The notes under the pieces: model-generated
Seen by the model: the letters and a program-made list of their open reading frames with translations, nothing else
What the model was told of the DNA's origin: nothing
The model's database searches: none
Part shown: one piece after another, positions 1-7,940 of the stretch
Layout: every line of letters starts with the position of its first letter
Position numbering within the stretch: position 1 is the stretch's first letter
Origin: Microbacterium sp. STN6
Lineage (GTDB): Bacteria; Actinomycetota; Actinomycetes; Actinomycetales; Microbacteriaceae
Length of the DNA stretch: 64,000 bases
Direction: 5' to 3'
Assembly (NCBI RefSeq): GCF_026410545.1
Contig: NZ_JAPMIT010000001.1
Location: forward strand, 248,001-312,000
Made by a program: the position numbers and the translations under genes

Positions 1-700
1 GGGCAGCGCCTCTCCGGGGCCGTCCGCGTCGTGGGCCGGTCGGGCGCCCGCTCGCGCTCACGCTGTCGTTGGCCATCGCACCTCTTCTCGCGGCGGCAGC
101 CTCGCGAGCCGCGAAGGTGATTGCCGCGGCCGCCAGCAGGCCGGGAATGAGCGCGAACCAGATGGTGGGCCGGATGCCGATGAGCCCCACAAGCAGACCG
201 GCCAGGAGCGGGCCGACGACCGCGCCGAGATTGTCCCCCGCGCGCTCGAGGCCGAACGCGCGGCCAAGCGCACGTCGCGGCGCAAGGGAGGCCAGCATGC
301 TGTCCCTCGCCGGAGAACGAAGGCCTCGCGCGGCCCACGCGGCGCCCCGTAGCGCGCCGACCTGCCACACCGCGGTGGTCACGCCGATGCCCGCCGTGCA
401 CAGCGCGGTCACGAGGTAGCCGCCGCTCGCGAGCCTCCCTCTGCGAACAGGTTCATCGGCCAGCGGCCCGCCGACGAGCTTCGTCACGCCGGTGAGAGCG
501 TCGCTGATCCCCTCGATAACGCCGAGCGCCGCCGCCGATCCGCCGAGAGCGGCCGTCACGAAACTCGGCAGGATCGCGGTAACCATCTCGTGTCCGGCGT
601 CCGAGAGCAGGCTCGTCAGACCTACGCTGCCGACGCCGGATGTGAGCCATCTCTCGTGCTGCGGCCCTCGACGAGGTGCGCAGCGGCCGAAGCCGGCCAT
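1..700 (-). CDS. MFS transporter, N-terminal part (truncated by window edge)
   Basis: A reading frame starts at ATG 700 and runs off the left edge, giving about 233 residues. It encodes hydrophobic helices and an MFS motif A-like loop (GGPLADEPVRRGRL) near residues 75-90, followed by RAFGLERAGDNLGAVVGPL, typical of the fourth and fifth helices of major facilitator drug or sugar exporters. The start lies 6 bp after the stop of the pyrophosphatase gene on the same strand, so the two probably share a transcript. A GAGAG stretch about 15 bp upstream could serve as a weak ribosome binding site. The substrate cannot be judged from this half. Membrane location and MFS membership are well supported; the C-terminal half is outside the window. 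Confidence 0.8.
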   Translation of the reverse strand, partial: MAGFGRCAPRRGPQHERWLTSGVGSVGLTSLLSDAGHEMVTAILPSFVTAALGGSAAALGVIEGISDALTGVTKLVGGPLADEPVRRGRLASGGYLVTALCTAGIGVTTAVWQVGALRGAAWAARGLRSPARDSMLASLAPRRALGRAFGLERAGDNLGAVVGPLLAGLLVGLIGIRPTIWFALIPGLLAAAAITFAAREAAAARRGAMANDSVSASGRPTGPRRGRPRRGAA

Positions 701-706
701 GCCGCG

Positions 707-1213
707 TCAGCTCTCGTAGGTGTCGGCGGTACGGAAGTCGTGCACCGCCTGGGCAACGATACGTTCCGCCTCAGCACGATCGCCGAAACCGTGAACGGTC
801 ACGAACTTGCCCGGCTCGAGATCCTTGTAGTGCGCGAAGAAGTGCTGCAGCTTGTCTCGAAAGTGCTGCGGCACGTCGTCGATATCTGTGACGCCGCTCC
901 ACCTCACATCCTCGGCGGGTACGGCGATGATCTTCGCGTCGTCGCCGTGCTCGTCCTCCATGCGGAAGACACCAACGGGTCGCGCCGCGATCACGACGCC
1001 GGGGAACGTCGGCTCGTCGAGAAGCACGAGCGCGTCGAGAGGGTCGTCGTCCTTTCCGAGCGTGCCCTCGATGAATCCGTAATCGGCCGGGTATGCCATG
1101 GATGTGAAGAGCATTCGGTCGAGCCGCATACGGCCGGTCGCGTGGTCGACCTCATACTTGTTGCGGCATCCTGCCGGGATCTCGACGACCACGTCGACGT
1201 GCGGTGTGGGCAT
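707..1213 (-). CDS. ppa: Inorganic pyrophosphatase
   Basis: Soluble family I pyrophosphatase, 168 residues, hydrolysing pyrophosphate to two phosphates and so pulling biosynthetic reactions forward. The protein begins [15 protein letters not shown] and carries the substrate/metal-binding stretch [11 protein letters not shown] (residues 11-21) and the family signature [11 protein letters not shown] (56-66), whose aspartates bind Mg2+. I chose ATG 1213 because GGAGG lies 8 bp upstream and because the open frame further upstream (to 1411) has no family similarity. Length matches bacterial family I enzymes (about 165-175 residues). The MFS gene follows after 6 bp. The gene diverges from the Fic gene, and about 230 bp separate the two start codons. 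Confidence 0.97.
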   Translation of the reverse strand: MPTPHVDVVVEIPAGCRNKYEVDHATGRMRLDRMLFTSMAYPADYGFIEGTLGKDDDPLDALVLLDEPTFPGVVIAARPVGVFRMEDEHGDDAKIIAVPAEDVRWSGVTDIDDVPQHFRDKLQHFFAHYKDLEPGKFVTVHGFGDRAEAERIVAQAVHDFRTADTYES

Positions 1214-1402
1214 GATGGTTCCTCCGTTCGGTACGAGCAGAGGAGTCATCAGCGAATGATCGCGGTTCGGATGCAGCATCCAGGCGGAACCCATCGCCCT
1301 GCGCTCAACATACCGCTGACCGCATGCCCTGCCGCAAAAAACGGCCCCATTGAGCCGCCTGTGCGCCCCGCACGCGGCGTGCATTTGCGTGCAGAAGCGT
1401 CC

Positions 1403-1445
1403 CCTTACCAAAGGCTAATGAGCTAGCCTTTGGTAAGGTAGCATC
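1403..1445. promoter_or_regulatory. Perfect 15-bp inverted repeat overlapping the Fic gene promoter
   Basis: CCTTACCAAAGGCTA (1403-1417) and its exact reverse complement (1424-1438) are separated by six bases. The right arm runs into TAAGGT (1434-1439), a TANNNT -10 hexamer placed six bases before GTG 1446, so transcription would begin at the start codon. Each arm holds CCAAAGG/CCTTTGG, itself nearly palindromic, giving four half-sites. Position over the -10 suits a repressor operator. The Fic protein has its own winged-helix domain, so autoregulation is the obvious inference. Confidence 0.75.
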
Positions 1446-2663
1446 GTGATAACGAATCGACCGTATGCTGACAGGCGCCAGCCGAGCGATTGGCCGGGGG
1501 TCGGATACGAGAGCTGGCCGTGGGCGCGTAGCGACGACGAGGCCGCTTCCCGTCGAGACCTGCTTCGGGCTCGCGGCGATTACCAGGCTGCCGTTCCGCC
1601 CCTCATCGCTCGTCTCCCTGTCAGTCTCGGGTCCGAGACCACAGCATTGGCCGACGACGCGAGCCAGGAGCTCGCTCGGTTCGACGCGGAGGCAGGAACG
1701 ATCACCGCCCCGTTTGCATCCATCCTGCTTCGCACAGAATCAGCATCCAGCTCTGAGGTGGAGAACCTCACCTCGAGCGCGAAACAGCTTGCCCTCGCCG
1801 AACTTGGTCATTCGAGGTCGGCGAATGCGCGCCTGGTCGTTGCGAACGTGCATGCGATGAAAGCCGCCATCGAGCTCTCCGACCGTCTCGACGAGGGCTC
1901 CATCCTCGCCATGCACGATGCATTGCTGCGCGACTCCGCGCCCGAATACGCGGGGCGCTGGCGCGATGAGCAGGTGTGGATCGGCGGCGGGAGCATCTCG
2001 CCTCACGCCGCGATGTTTGTGCCGCCCCACCACGAGCGCGTCCCCGGCCTCATGGCGGACGTGGTCTCCTTCGCCACACGCACGGACGTGCCTGTGCTCA
2101 CTCAGGCGGCAATCGCGCACGCACAATTCGAGACCATCCATCCCTTCCCTGATGGCAACGGCCGGACTGGGCGCGCACTCCTCCAAGGCATGCTTCGCCA
2201 CGGCCGACTGACCCGCAACGTCACCGTTCCTGTCTCGGCGGGGCTCCTGCATGACCTCGACGCCTACTTCGACGCGTTGAACGAATACCGGGCGGGGCGC
2301 CCGGACGCCATCGTCGCCGCCGTGGCCGAAGCCTCCTTCGCCGCCGTGAGGAACAGCCGAGCGCTCGTGAACGAGATCCGAGAAGTCGCTGATCGTTGGG
2401 GCGGCCAGGTCACGGCCAGAAGCGACTCATCGGTGCACCGAGTCAAGGAATACCTGCTGCATCAACCGGTCGTGAACGCAAGGACCGTCGCGGTCCAGTT
2501 GCAGATCAGCGAAGTTGCGGCGCAGAACGCGATCGACCGGCTGGTCGACGCGGGGGTCCTCGCAACCGCCAGCGTTGGCCGCCGCAACCGCATCTGGCAG
2601 GCACCGGATATCCTCGCCGCTCTCGACGCCTTCGGCGCACGCGCCAGGCGCCGCCGCGGCTGA
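1446..2663 (+). CDS. Fic family AMP-transferase with C-terminal winged helix
   Basis: Fic proteins transfer AMP (or related groups) from a nucleotide to target hydroxyls. Residues 232-243 (HPFPDGNGRTGR) match the catalytic HPFx[D/E]GNGRxxR motif exactly, with catalytic H232. SSEVEN at 102-107 fits the inhibitory helix pattern [S/T]xxxE[G/N] and lies N-terminal to the Fic core, so this is a class II, self-inhibited Fic protein. The last 70 or so residues (about 330-395) look like a winged helix-turn-helix. The gene stands alone, 405 residues, GTG start, no Shine-Dalgarno sequence; a -10 hexamer six bases upstream suggests a leaderless transcript. A 15-bp palindrome covers the promoter. Target protein unknown. 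Confidence 0.93.
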   Translation: MITNRPYADRRQPSDWPGVGYESWPWARSDDEAASRRDLLRARGDYQAAVPPLIARLPVSLGSETTALADDASQELARFDAEAGTITAPFASILLRTESASSSEVENLTSSAKQLALAELGHSRSANARLVVANVHAMKAAIELSDRLDEGSILAMHDALLRDSAPEYAGRWRDEQVWIGGGSISPHAAMFVPPHHERVPGLMADVVSFATRTDVPVLTQAAIAHAQFETIHPFPDGNGRTGRALLQGMLRHGRLTRNVTVPVSAGLLHDLDAYFDALNEYRAGRPDAIVAAVAEASFAAVRNSRALVNEIREVADRWGGQVTARSDSSVHRVKEYLLHQPVVNARTVAVQLQISEVAAQNAIDRLVDAGVLATASVGRRNRIWQAPDILAALDAFGARARRRRG

Positions 2664-2750
2664 GACGTCGCTTGCGGGTACCGCGCGAGAGGGGCAGACT
2701 GAAGACGGCGATGAGGCTCGCCACAACCGCGATGACTCGCTAATGGCCTC

Positions 2751-2777
2751 TACCTTCCGCACTGCATGCTGCAGTGC
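2751..2777 (+). promoter_or_regulatory. Candidate promoter and hairpin before the MutS-like pair
   Basis: TACCTT (2751-2756) could be a -10 element; GCACTGCA and TGCAGTGC (2759-2766 and 2770-2777) form a near-perfect palindrome just downstream, at or next to the presumed transcription start. It could be an operator or a 5' RNA hairpin. No convincing -35 box is visible. Confidence 0.35.
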
Positions 2778-2798
2778 CACGAAGTAGAGAGGCGAGCC

Positions 2799-4397
2799 AT
2801 GACATCGATCACGGGTGAAATCCGGGCTGCAGAAGTTCCACCGCAACGGTTCAGCGGCAGCATCCTCTTCAGCGGCTCTCCCCGAGCCTCAGGCGCGGCC
2901 GAAGCGGATGCCGGGCTGCGCGCAACCCCGCCCGCATGCTTCACCGATCTGCATCTCGACCAGGTGGTCGCCGCCGTGCTGAAGGGTCGCGACGAGTACA
3001 GGCTCGAGCCGTACTTCTACACGCCCTTGTCGGATACTCGAGAGATCGAGTATCGGCAGGAGGTGCTCCGGGATCTTCAGGATGCCGGCGTGCGTGCTCA
3101 GATCCGCAGCTTCGCCGATCGCATGCGCTCCATGCGCGAGCAGTCGGGCCAGCGCGAGAAAATCCGCGATGAATATGAGAGACGGTTCTGGCAGCTCTCG
3201 GCCTGCCTCTGTTACATCGACGCAGTGCGCGGATTGCAGTCGGACATGGCCGACGATGCGTTCCGCTCGAGCGGCATGGCACGGCTGCGGGACTGGTGGG
3301 ACGAGTATGTGGAGTCGGCTCGCTTCGCCGAGCTCGAGCGCGCGGCGAAGACGACCCATGAACGGCTCATCGCCATCCGCTATTGCGTGCACATTCTGGG
3401 CAACAAGGTGACCGTGACCAGGTATGACGGCGAACCGGACTACAGCGCCGAGGTCGAGAAGACCTTCGACAAGTTCAGGCAGGGCGATGTGGAGAGCCAC
3501 CTCGTCAGGTACAACCGATATGTCGAGCTGAATCATGTCGAGGCGAGCATTCTCGGCCTCGTCGCAGGCCTGTTCCCCGAGGAGTTCGGTGAACTGGCGC
3601 ACTTCGCGACGGCTCACTCGAGCTTTCTCGACACGACGGTGGAGCGCTTCGACGCAGAGGTACAGTTTCTCGTCGCGTATCTCGAGCACGCGGAGCGAAT
3701 GACGCGGGCGGGGCTCGAGTTCTGCTTTCCGCGAGTCGATGCATCGAAGGCTGTGAGTGCCGCAGACGTGTTCGACCTCGCCCTCGCCAGCGTACTCGTT
3801 CCGGAGAGCGGCGAGGTCGTCACGAACGACTTCGCCCTTGGCGAGGGTGAACGTGTGATCGTCGTCACGGGTGCGAACCAGGGGGGAAAGACGACGTTCT
3901 CGCGCACGTTCGGGCAGCTGCACTACCTGGCGACACTGGGGCTCCTCGTGCCGGGCAGTCAGGCGCACCTGTTCCTCTGCGACCAGGTGTTCACGCACTA
4001 CGAGCGGGAGGAGGACATTCATGACCTGAGCGGCAAGCTCGAGGACGAGCTTCATCGCATCCACGACATTCTGCAGCGGGCGACGAGCGACAGCATCGTC
4101 ATCATGAACGAGATCTTCACCTCGACCACTCTCGAAGACGCGCTGCAGCTCGGCACTGCGGTTCTCTCCACCATCATCGAACGTGACATTCTGTGCGTCT
4201 GCGTCACGTTCGTCGACGAGCTTTCGCGACTGAGCGACGCCACCGTGAGCATGGTGGCGACGGTGGATGAGACCGACCCGGCCACCCGCACCTTCCGTCT
4301 CGAACGCAAGGCGGCCGACGGCCTCGCGTATGCCGTGGCGGTGGCCGAGAAATACGGGCTGAGCTACCGTCGGCTGACCGAGAGGATCGCAGCATGA
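2799..4397 (+). CDS. MutS-like ATPase (first of a tandem pair)
   Basis: 532 residues. The C-terminal half is the ATPase domain of the MutS/ABC superfamily: Walker A TGANQGGKTT at about 357-366 and Walker B SIVIMNEIFTSTT near 432-444, where Asn437 replaces the usual Asp before the catalytic Glu438. The N-terminal half resembles the lever/clamp helices of MutS; the mismatch-reading domain and the Smr domain of MutS2 are absent, so canonical mismatch repair is unlikely. Start ATG 2799 is preceded by AGAGAGG; an upstream in-frame start at 2766 lacks such a site. The stop overlaps the next start (ATGA), and the next gene is a paralogue, suggesting a heterodimer. Function unknown. Confidence 0.85.
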   Translation: MTSITGEIRAAEVPPQRFSGSILFSGSPRASGAAEADAGLRATPPACFTDLHLDQVVAAVLKGRDEYRLEPYFYTPLSDTREIEYRQEVLRDLQDAGVRAQIRSFADRMRSMREQSGQREKIRDEYERRFWQLSACLCYIDAVRGLQSDMADDAFRSSGMARLRDWWDEYVESARFAELERAAKTTHERLIAIRYCVHILGNKVTVTRYDGEPDYSAEVEKTFDKFRQGDVESHLVRYNRYVELNHVEASILGLVAGLFPEEFGELAHFATAHSSFLDTTVERFDAEVQFLVAYLEHAERMTRAGLEFCFPRVDASKAVSAADVFDLALASVLVPESGEVVTNDFALGEGERVIVVTGANQGGKTTFSRTFGQLHYLATLGLLVPGSQAHLFLCDQVFTHYEREEDIHDLSGKLEDELHRIHDILQRATSDSIVIMNEIFTSTTLEDALQLGTAVLSTIIERDILCVCVTFVDELSRLSDATVSMVATVDETDPATRTFRLERKAADGLAYAVAVAEKYGLSYRRLTERIAA

Positions 4398-6046
4398 AGG
4401 CCTTCCTGATGTTTCCGGATCGTGACTTCGACCCTGCGGCGGCGCTCGTGCCGCACGCCGACGACCTGCAGAGAGATCTCGAGCTGCCCGCGCTCGTCTC
4501 GGCGATGAGCGCCGGGGATGCCTTTCTCTCTGACGTCGCACGAGCGGCGCTGCTCGGGAGCCTGACCGAACCGGCCGAGATCGAATACCGGCAGCACGTG
4601 CTGCGGGACTGCCTGGAGAATCCCGAGGCGTTGCGTGAGATGTATGCACTCGCGGTGGAGACCATCACCCGGCAGAAGCACGTGTTCAGCTGGACGACGA
4701 AATATCCGCCGGGCATTCTGCAGCATGCCCTCGAACTGCTCGAGATCTTCGTGCATCAGCTGAAGATCCTGCGCGCCATCGCGGTGGACAACGCATCCCG
4801 ATTCAGCTCGCACGGATTCTCGCGCTTCTTCGCAATGTTGCAGGACGAGCTCGATGACGACTATTTCGACGAGATCGATCGGCACCTTCGCCGTCTGCGG
4901 CTGCGGGACGGTGTTCTCGTCAGCGCGAACCTCGGCGACGATGGACACGGCGCAGGCCTCACGCTGCGTCGTTCCCTGAACGAGAAGCCCAGCCTCTCGG
5001 AGCGTCTCAGCGCGCTCACCCATCCCGATCCCTCGTTCCGCATTGCCGACAGGGATGAGGCAGGTGCGGATGCGTTGCGAGACATGCGCGGCCAGGGGAT
5101 CAACCTCGTGGCCGACGCGCTCGCCCGCTCGACCGACCATATTCTGAGTTTCTTCGTCATGCTCCAGCGCGAACTCGGCTTCTACATCGGCTGCCTCAAC
5201 GTCGCCGAACGGCTGCGAGAGAAGGGGCAGCACATCGCGTTTCCCGCTGCTTCTCCTCCATCGCGTCCCGTCTTCGACGCCGACGGTCTCTACGACGTGG
5301 CGCTTGCGCTCGTTTCAGACGACACGGCTGTCGGCAACGATGTGCACATCGGGACGCGCTCCCTCCTCGTGATCACCGGTGCGAATCGGGGCGGCAAGTC
5401 GACGCTGCTGCGGGCCATCGGCCTCGCGCAGCTCATGACGCAATGCGGCATGTACGTCGGCGCAGACGCCCTTGCGGCGAGCACGTGTTCGGCACTGTAC
5501 ACGCACTTCAAGCGTGAAGAGGACGAGACCATGACGAGTGGAAAGCTCGACGAGGAGCTGGCCCGCATGAGCGACATCGCCGACGCCGTCTCGCCCGGCG
5601 GGCTCGTACTCTTCAACGAATCGTTCGCGTCGACGAACGAGCGCGAGGGGTCGGAGATCGCCCGCCAGGTGGTGCGGGCGCTGCTCGACTCGCGCATCCG
5701 TGTCGCCTATGTGACCCACATGTACGACCTGGCGCACGGGTTCGCCGAGACGGATGCTGCGAGAACCCTGTTCTTGCGGGCCGACCGCGAACGCACCTTC
5801 AGCCTGACCGAGGCCCCTCCGCTGACGACGAGCTTCGGCGGAGATCTGTACGAGCGCATCTTCGAGACGGGCACCGCCACAGGCGTCTCGCGCCCCGCCG
5901 CGCAGGAAACAGGGGCACCAGAAGCCGCTGCGCCGGAAGCAGGAGAAAGTGCTTCGGCGGCCGTGGGTGCAGGAAGAATCGCACCGCCAGAGTCCGCATC
6001 TCCTGCGTTCACGACGCGCACCGAGTGCAATACTGAACGTGCATGA
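4394..6046 (+). CDS. MutS-like ATPase (second of a tandem pair)
   Basis: 550 residues, overlapping the previous gene by four bases, so translation is probably coupled. Walker A TGANRGGKST lies at about 329-338 and Walker B LVLFNESFASTNEREGSE near 405-422; as in its neighbour, Asn stands where MutS has Asp. A stretch shared by both proteins, HF/HYxREED...SGKLxxEL, precedes Walker B. The N-terminal half is helical, with EIEYRQHVLRD corresponding to EIEYRQEVLRD in the first protein, confirming common ancestry. The last 50 residues are low-complexity Ala/Glu/Pro and probably disordered. A universal stress protein gene starts 11 bp downstream with a strong ribosome binding site. Role unknown; DNA-structure sensing is an inference from the fold. 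Confidence 0.85.
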   Translation: MKAFLMFPDRDFDPAAALVPHADDLQRDLELPALVSAMSAGDAFLSDVARAALLGSLTEPAEIEYRQHVLRDCLENPEALREMYALAVETITRQKHVFSWTTKYPPGILQHALELLEIFVHQLKILRAIAVDNASRFSSHGFSRFFAMLQDELDDDYFDEIDRHLRRLRLRDGVLVSANLGDDGHGAGLTLRRSLNEKPSLSERLSALTHPDPSFRIADRDEAGADALRDMRGQGINLVADALARSTDHILSFFVMLQRELGFYIGCLNVAERLREKGQHIAFPAASPPSRPVFDADGLYDVALALVSDDTAVGNDVHIGTRSLLVITGANRGGKSTLLRAIGLAQLMTQCGMYVGADALAASTCSALYTHFKREEDETMTSGKLDEELARMSDIADAVSPGGLVLFNESFASTNEREGSEIARQVVRALLDSRIRVAYVTHMYDLAHGFAETDAARTLFLRADRERTFSLTEAPPLTTSFGGDLYERIFETGTATGVSRPAAQETGAPEAAAPEAGESASAAVGAGRIAPPESASPAFTTRTECNTERA

Positions 6047-6056
6047 GGAGGAAGAC

Positions 6057-6614
6057 ATGGTAGCGGCCGAGTCGGCAGGCGGCACGGATGCGCCTACGCC
6101 GGCGCCGCAGATCATCGTCGGCGTCGTGCGCGGGCAGTCCGAGACCGTGCTGCACGCCGCGGTGAGCTTTGCCCGCCGTTTCGGTGCAAGTCTGATCTGC
6201 GCCTCGGTCGACGCCATGCGCTACGCCGTCGAGGAGCACCCCGACGGAACGGTCACGTCATTGCCCGTCGACCCCGACCCCGTCGAGCAGGAGGATGGCG
6301 CGTTCGACCCGCAGATCGAGCGCACGCTGCACGAGTTGCTCGACGGTTCGGGCGTGCAGTGGAGCACGCGCGCGCTCGCCGGCGACCCGGCACGTGCACT
6401 GGCTCGCCTCGCAGACGTCGTCGATGCCGAGGCCATCCTGGTGGGCACGCGTCACGGCGGCCTGCGTTCCGGCCTGCAGGAGTTCTTCGGCGGTTCTGTC
6501 GCCGTGCACCTGGCGCACCGGCAGCACCTGCCCGTCATTGTGATCCCGGTCAACCCCGTGGGCGGCGAGGAGGCCCTGCCGTGGGAGGACCAGCCCTGGG
6601 AGGGCGCCTCGTGA
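6057..6614 (+). CDS. Universal stress protein (UspA family)
   Basis: 185 residues. ATG 6057 is preceded by GAGGAGGAAG at 6045-6054. The protein has the Usp fold pattern: an N-terminal strand IIVGVVRG followed by helix ETVLHAAVSFARRFGA, and a C-terminal nucleotide-binding pattern VGTRHGGLRSGLQEFFGGSVA that fits G2xG9xG(S/T), ending in HLPVIVIPV. ATP binding is therefore likely. It sits between the MutS-like pair and two fluoride channel genes, and its stop overlaps the next start (GTGA), so the five genes 2799-7506 can form one transcript. A cytoplasmic stress-binding role is family knowledge; the specific signal is unknown. Confidence 0.92.
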   Translation: MVAAESAGGTDAPTPAPQIIVGVVRGQSETVLHAAVSFARRFGASLICASVDAMRYAVEEHPDGTVTSLPVDPDPVEQEDGAFDPQIERTLHELLDGSGVQWSTRALAGDPARALARLADVVDAEAILVGTRHGGLRSGLQEFFGGSVAVHLAHRQHLPVIVIPVNPVGGEEALPWEDQPWEGAS

Positions 6615-7132
6615 CGGGGCCGCAGCAGACCATCGATACCGTTTCTCCACCCGCTGCACACTTCAGGCCGCTCCACCTGCGCTGGCACTTCATCGCGCTC
6701 GTGGCGCTCGGCGGCGCGGTCGGCACGGCGGCGCGCGAAGGCCTCGCGCTCGCGGTGCCCGACTTCGGCGGACTGCCGACCACCATCTTCGGCATCAACG
6801 TGGTCGGCGCGTTCCTTCTCGGCCTGCTGCTCGAGACGCTCGCGCTGGCTGGGCCGGATGCCGGTGGCCGCCGTGTTCTGCGGCTGCTCGTCGGCACGGG
6901 CATGCTCGGAGGCTTCACGACCTACAGCACGTTCGCGACGGGCGCGGGTCTTCTGCTTGACGGCGGCAGTATCTGGCTGTCGGTGCTCTACGGCGTCGGC
7001 ACCGTCGTCATCGGGGCGGCGGCGACATTCGGCGGCATCGTGCTCGCGGCATCCGTTCACAATGCTCGAAGCCGACGGCGTGAGGTACTGGGGCGCCAGG
7101 CACGAGGGCGCGGCGAGGAGGCGGACGCGTGA
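6611..7132 (+). CDS. crcB: Fluoride-specific ion channel subunit CrcB/Fluc
   Basis: 173 residues with four predicted membrane helices. The Fluc signature GTGMLGGFTTYSTFATG lies near residues 97-113, and GINVVGAFLLG near 60-70 carries the conserved helix-2 Asn. Fluc channels export fluoride as dual-topology dimers. The GTG start overlaps the universal stress gene stop, and the gene overlaps a second crcB (GTGA), so a heterodimer of two antiparallel homologues is expected. It has a longer N-terminal tail (about 25 residues) and an Arg-rich C-terminal tail compared with the partner. I saw no fluoride riboswitch upstream. Confidence 0.93.
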   Translation: MTGPQQTIDTVSPPAAHFRPLHLRWHFIALVALGGAVGTAAREGLALAVPDFGGLPTTIFGINVVGAFLLGLLLETLALAGPDAGGRRVLRLLVGTGMLGGFTTYSTFATGAGLLLDGGSIWLSVLYGVGTVVIGAAATFGGIVLAASVHNARSRRREVLGRQARGRGEEADA

Positions 7133-7506
7133 CGCCGCTGCTCTTTCTCGCGCTGGCAGGCGCGGGCGGTGTCGGCGCGGCCTGCCGCATGCTCGTCGAC
7201 GGCCTGATTCGCGGCTGGGTGCGCGTGGCCTACCCGCTGGGCACGACGGTGATCAACGTGTCGGGTTCGCTGCTGCTGGGAGTGCTGACGGGCCTGGCGC
7301 TCGGCAACGTTCTACCCGAGGCCTGGGTCATCGTTGTCGGCACCGGGTTCTGCGGCGGTTACACCACGTTCAGCACGGCGAGCTTCGAGACCGTTCGCCT
7401 GCTGCAGGACGGCCGCCGACTCGTCGCCGTCGCGAACGGGTTCGGCACGCTCGTGCTCTCGGTGGCCGCGGCCATGCTCGGCCTCTGGCTCGGCACGCTC
7501 GCCTAG
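7129..7506 (+). CDS. crcB: Fluoride-specific ion channel subunit CrcB/Fluc (second)
   Basis: 125 residues, the usual compact Fluc length, with four hydrophobic segments, TTVINVSGSLLLG around residues 38-50 and the channel signature GTGFCGGYTTFSTASFE near 71-87. It starts at a GTG overlapping the upstream crcB stop and is probably translated with it. The two proteins differ enough that they would form a heterodimeric fluoride exporter in the cytoplasmic membrane, as known for paired crcB genes in Gram-positive bacteria. The stop TAG (7504-7506) overlaps the stop of the convergent moaE gene. Confidence 0.94.
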   Translation: MTPLLFLALAGAGGVGAACRMLVDGLIRGWVRVAYPLGTTVINVSGSLLLGVLTGLALGNVLPEAWVIVVGTGFCGGYTTFSTASFETVRLLQDGRRLVAVANGFGTLVLSVAAAMLGLWLGTLA

Positions 7507-7928
7507 AGCCCGACCCATTCGCTCGTGCCGTCGGCACCGTGCTGGCGCTTCCAGATGGGAACGGTCGCCTTGATGCGCTCGACGAGGCGCTCGCAGGCAT
7601 CGAACGCCTCGGTGCGATGAGCAGCGGATGCCGCGGCGAACAACGCGACGTCACCCACCTCGAGATGCCCCACCCTGTGCGCTGCCGCCACGCGCAGCCC
7701 CGTCTCGTCGGCGATGGCCGAGCAGCACTCTGCGAGAACGCGCTCCGCGTCGGGGTGCGCCTGGTAGTCGAGCGAGAGAACCGAGTGACCGCTGTCGTGA
7801 TTGCGCACCACGCCGGCGAAGAGCACGACGGCACCGCTCTCGTCGGCCTCGACCGCGGACCGCACGGCGGCCTCGTCGATCGGCTCGTCGGTGATGGCGG
7901 CGAACACTTGCTCGGTCGCGACGCTCAT
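7503..7928 (-). CDS. moaE: Molybdopterin synthase catalytic (large) subunit MoaE
   Basis: 141 residues. MoaE converts cyclic pyranopterin monophosphate to molybdopterin using sulfur carried by MoaD. Family features are VVLFAGVVRNHDSG near residues 34-47, HRVGHLEVGDVALFAAASAAHR near 85-106, and the lysine-rich catalytic segment ERIKATVPIWKRQ near 116-128. It follows moeB after 12 bp on the same strand, so both belong to one molybdenum cofactor operon. No moaD is visible in the window; it must lie elsewhere. The gene converges on crcB with overlapping stop codons. Confidence 0.95.
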   Translation of the reverse strand: MSVATEQVFAAITDEPIDEAAVRSAVEADESGAVVLFAGVVRNHDSGHSVLSLDYQAHPDAERVLAECCSAIADETGLRVAAAHRVGHLEVGDVALFAAASAAHRTEAFDACERLVERIKATVPIWKRQHGADGTSEWVGL

Positions 7929-7940
7929 AGGCTCAGCTCC

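Noticed and set aside
2889-4649. A 586-codon minus-strand frame opposite the MutS-like pair
   Set aside because: Complement of well-supported ATPase genes; composition is that of a GC-driven shadow frame.
6030-6056. Fluoride riboswitch ahead of the crcB genes
   Set aside because: The short gap before the universal stress gene has no pseudoknot-forming sequence and the crcB genes themselves overlap upstream genes.
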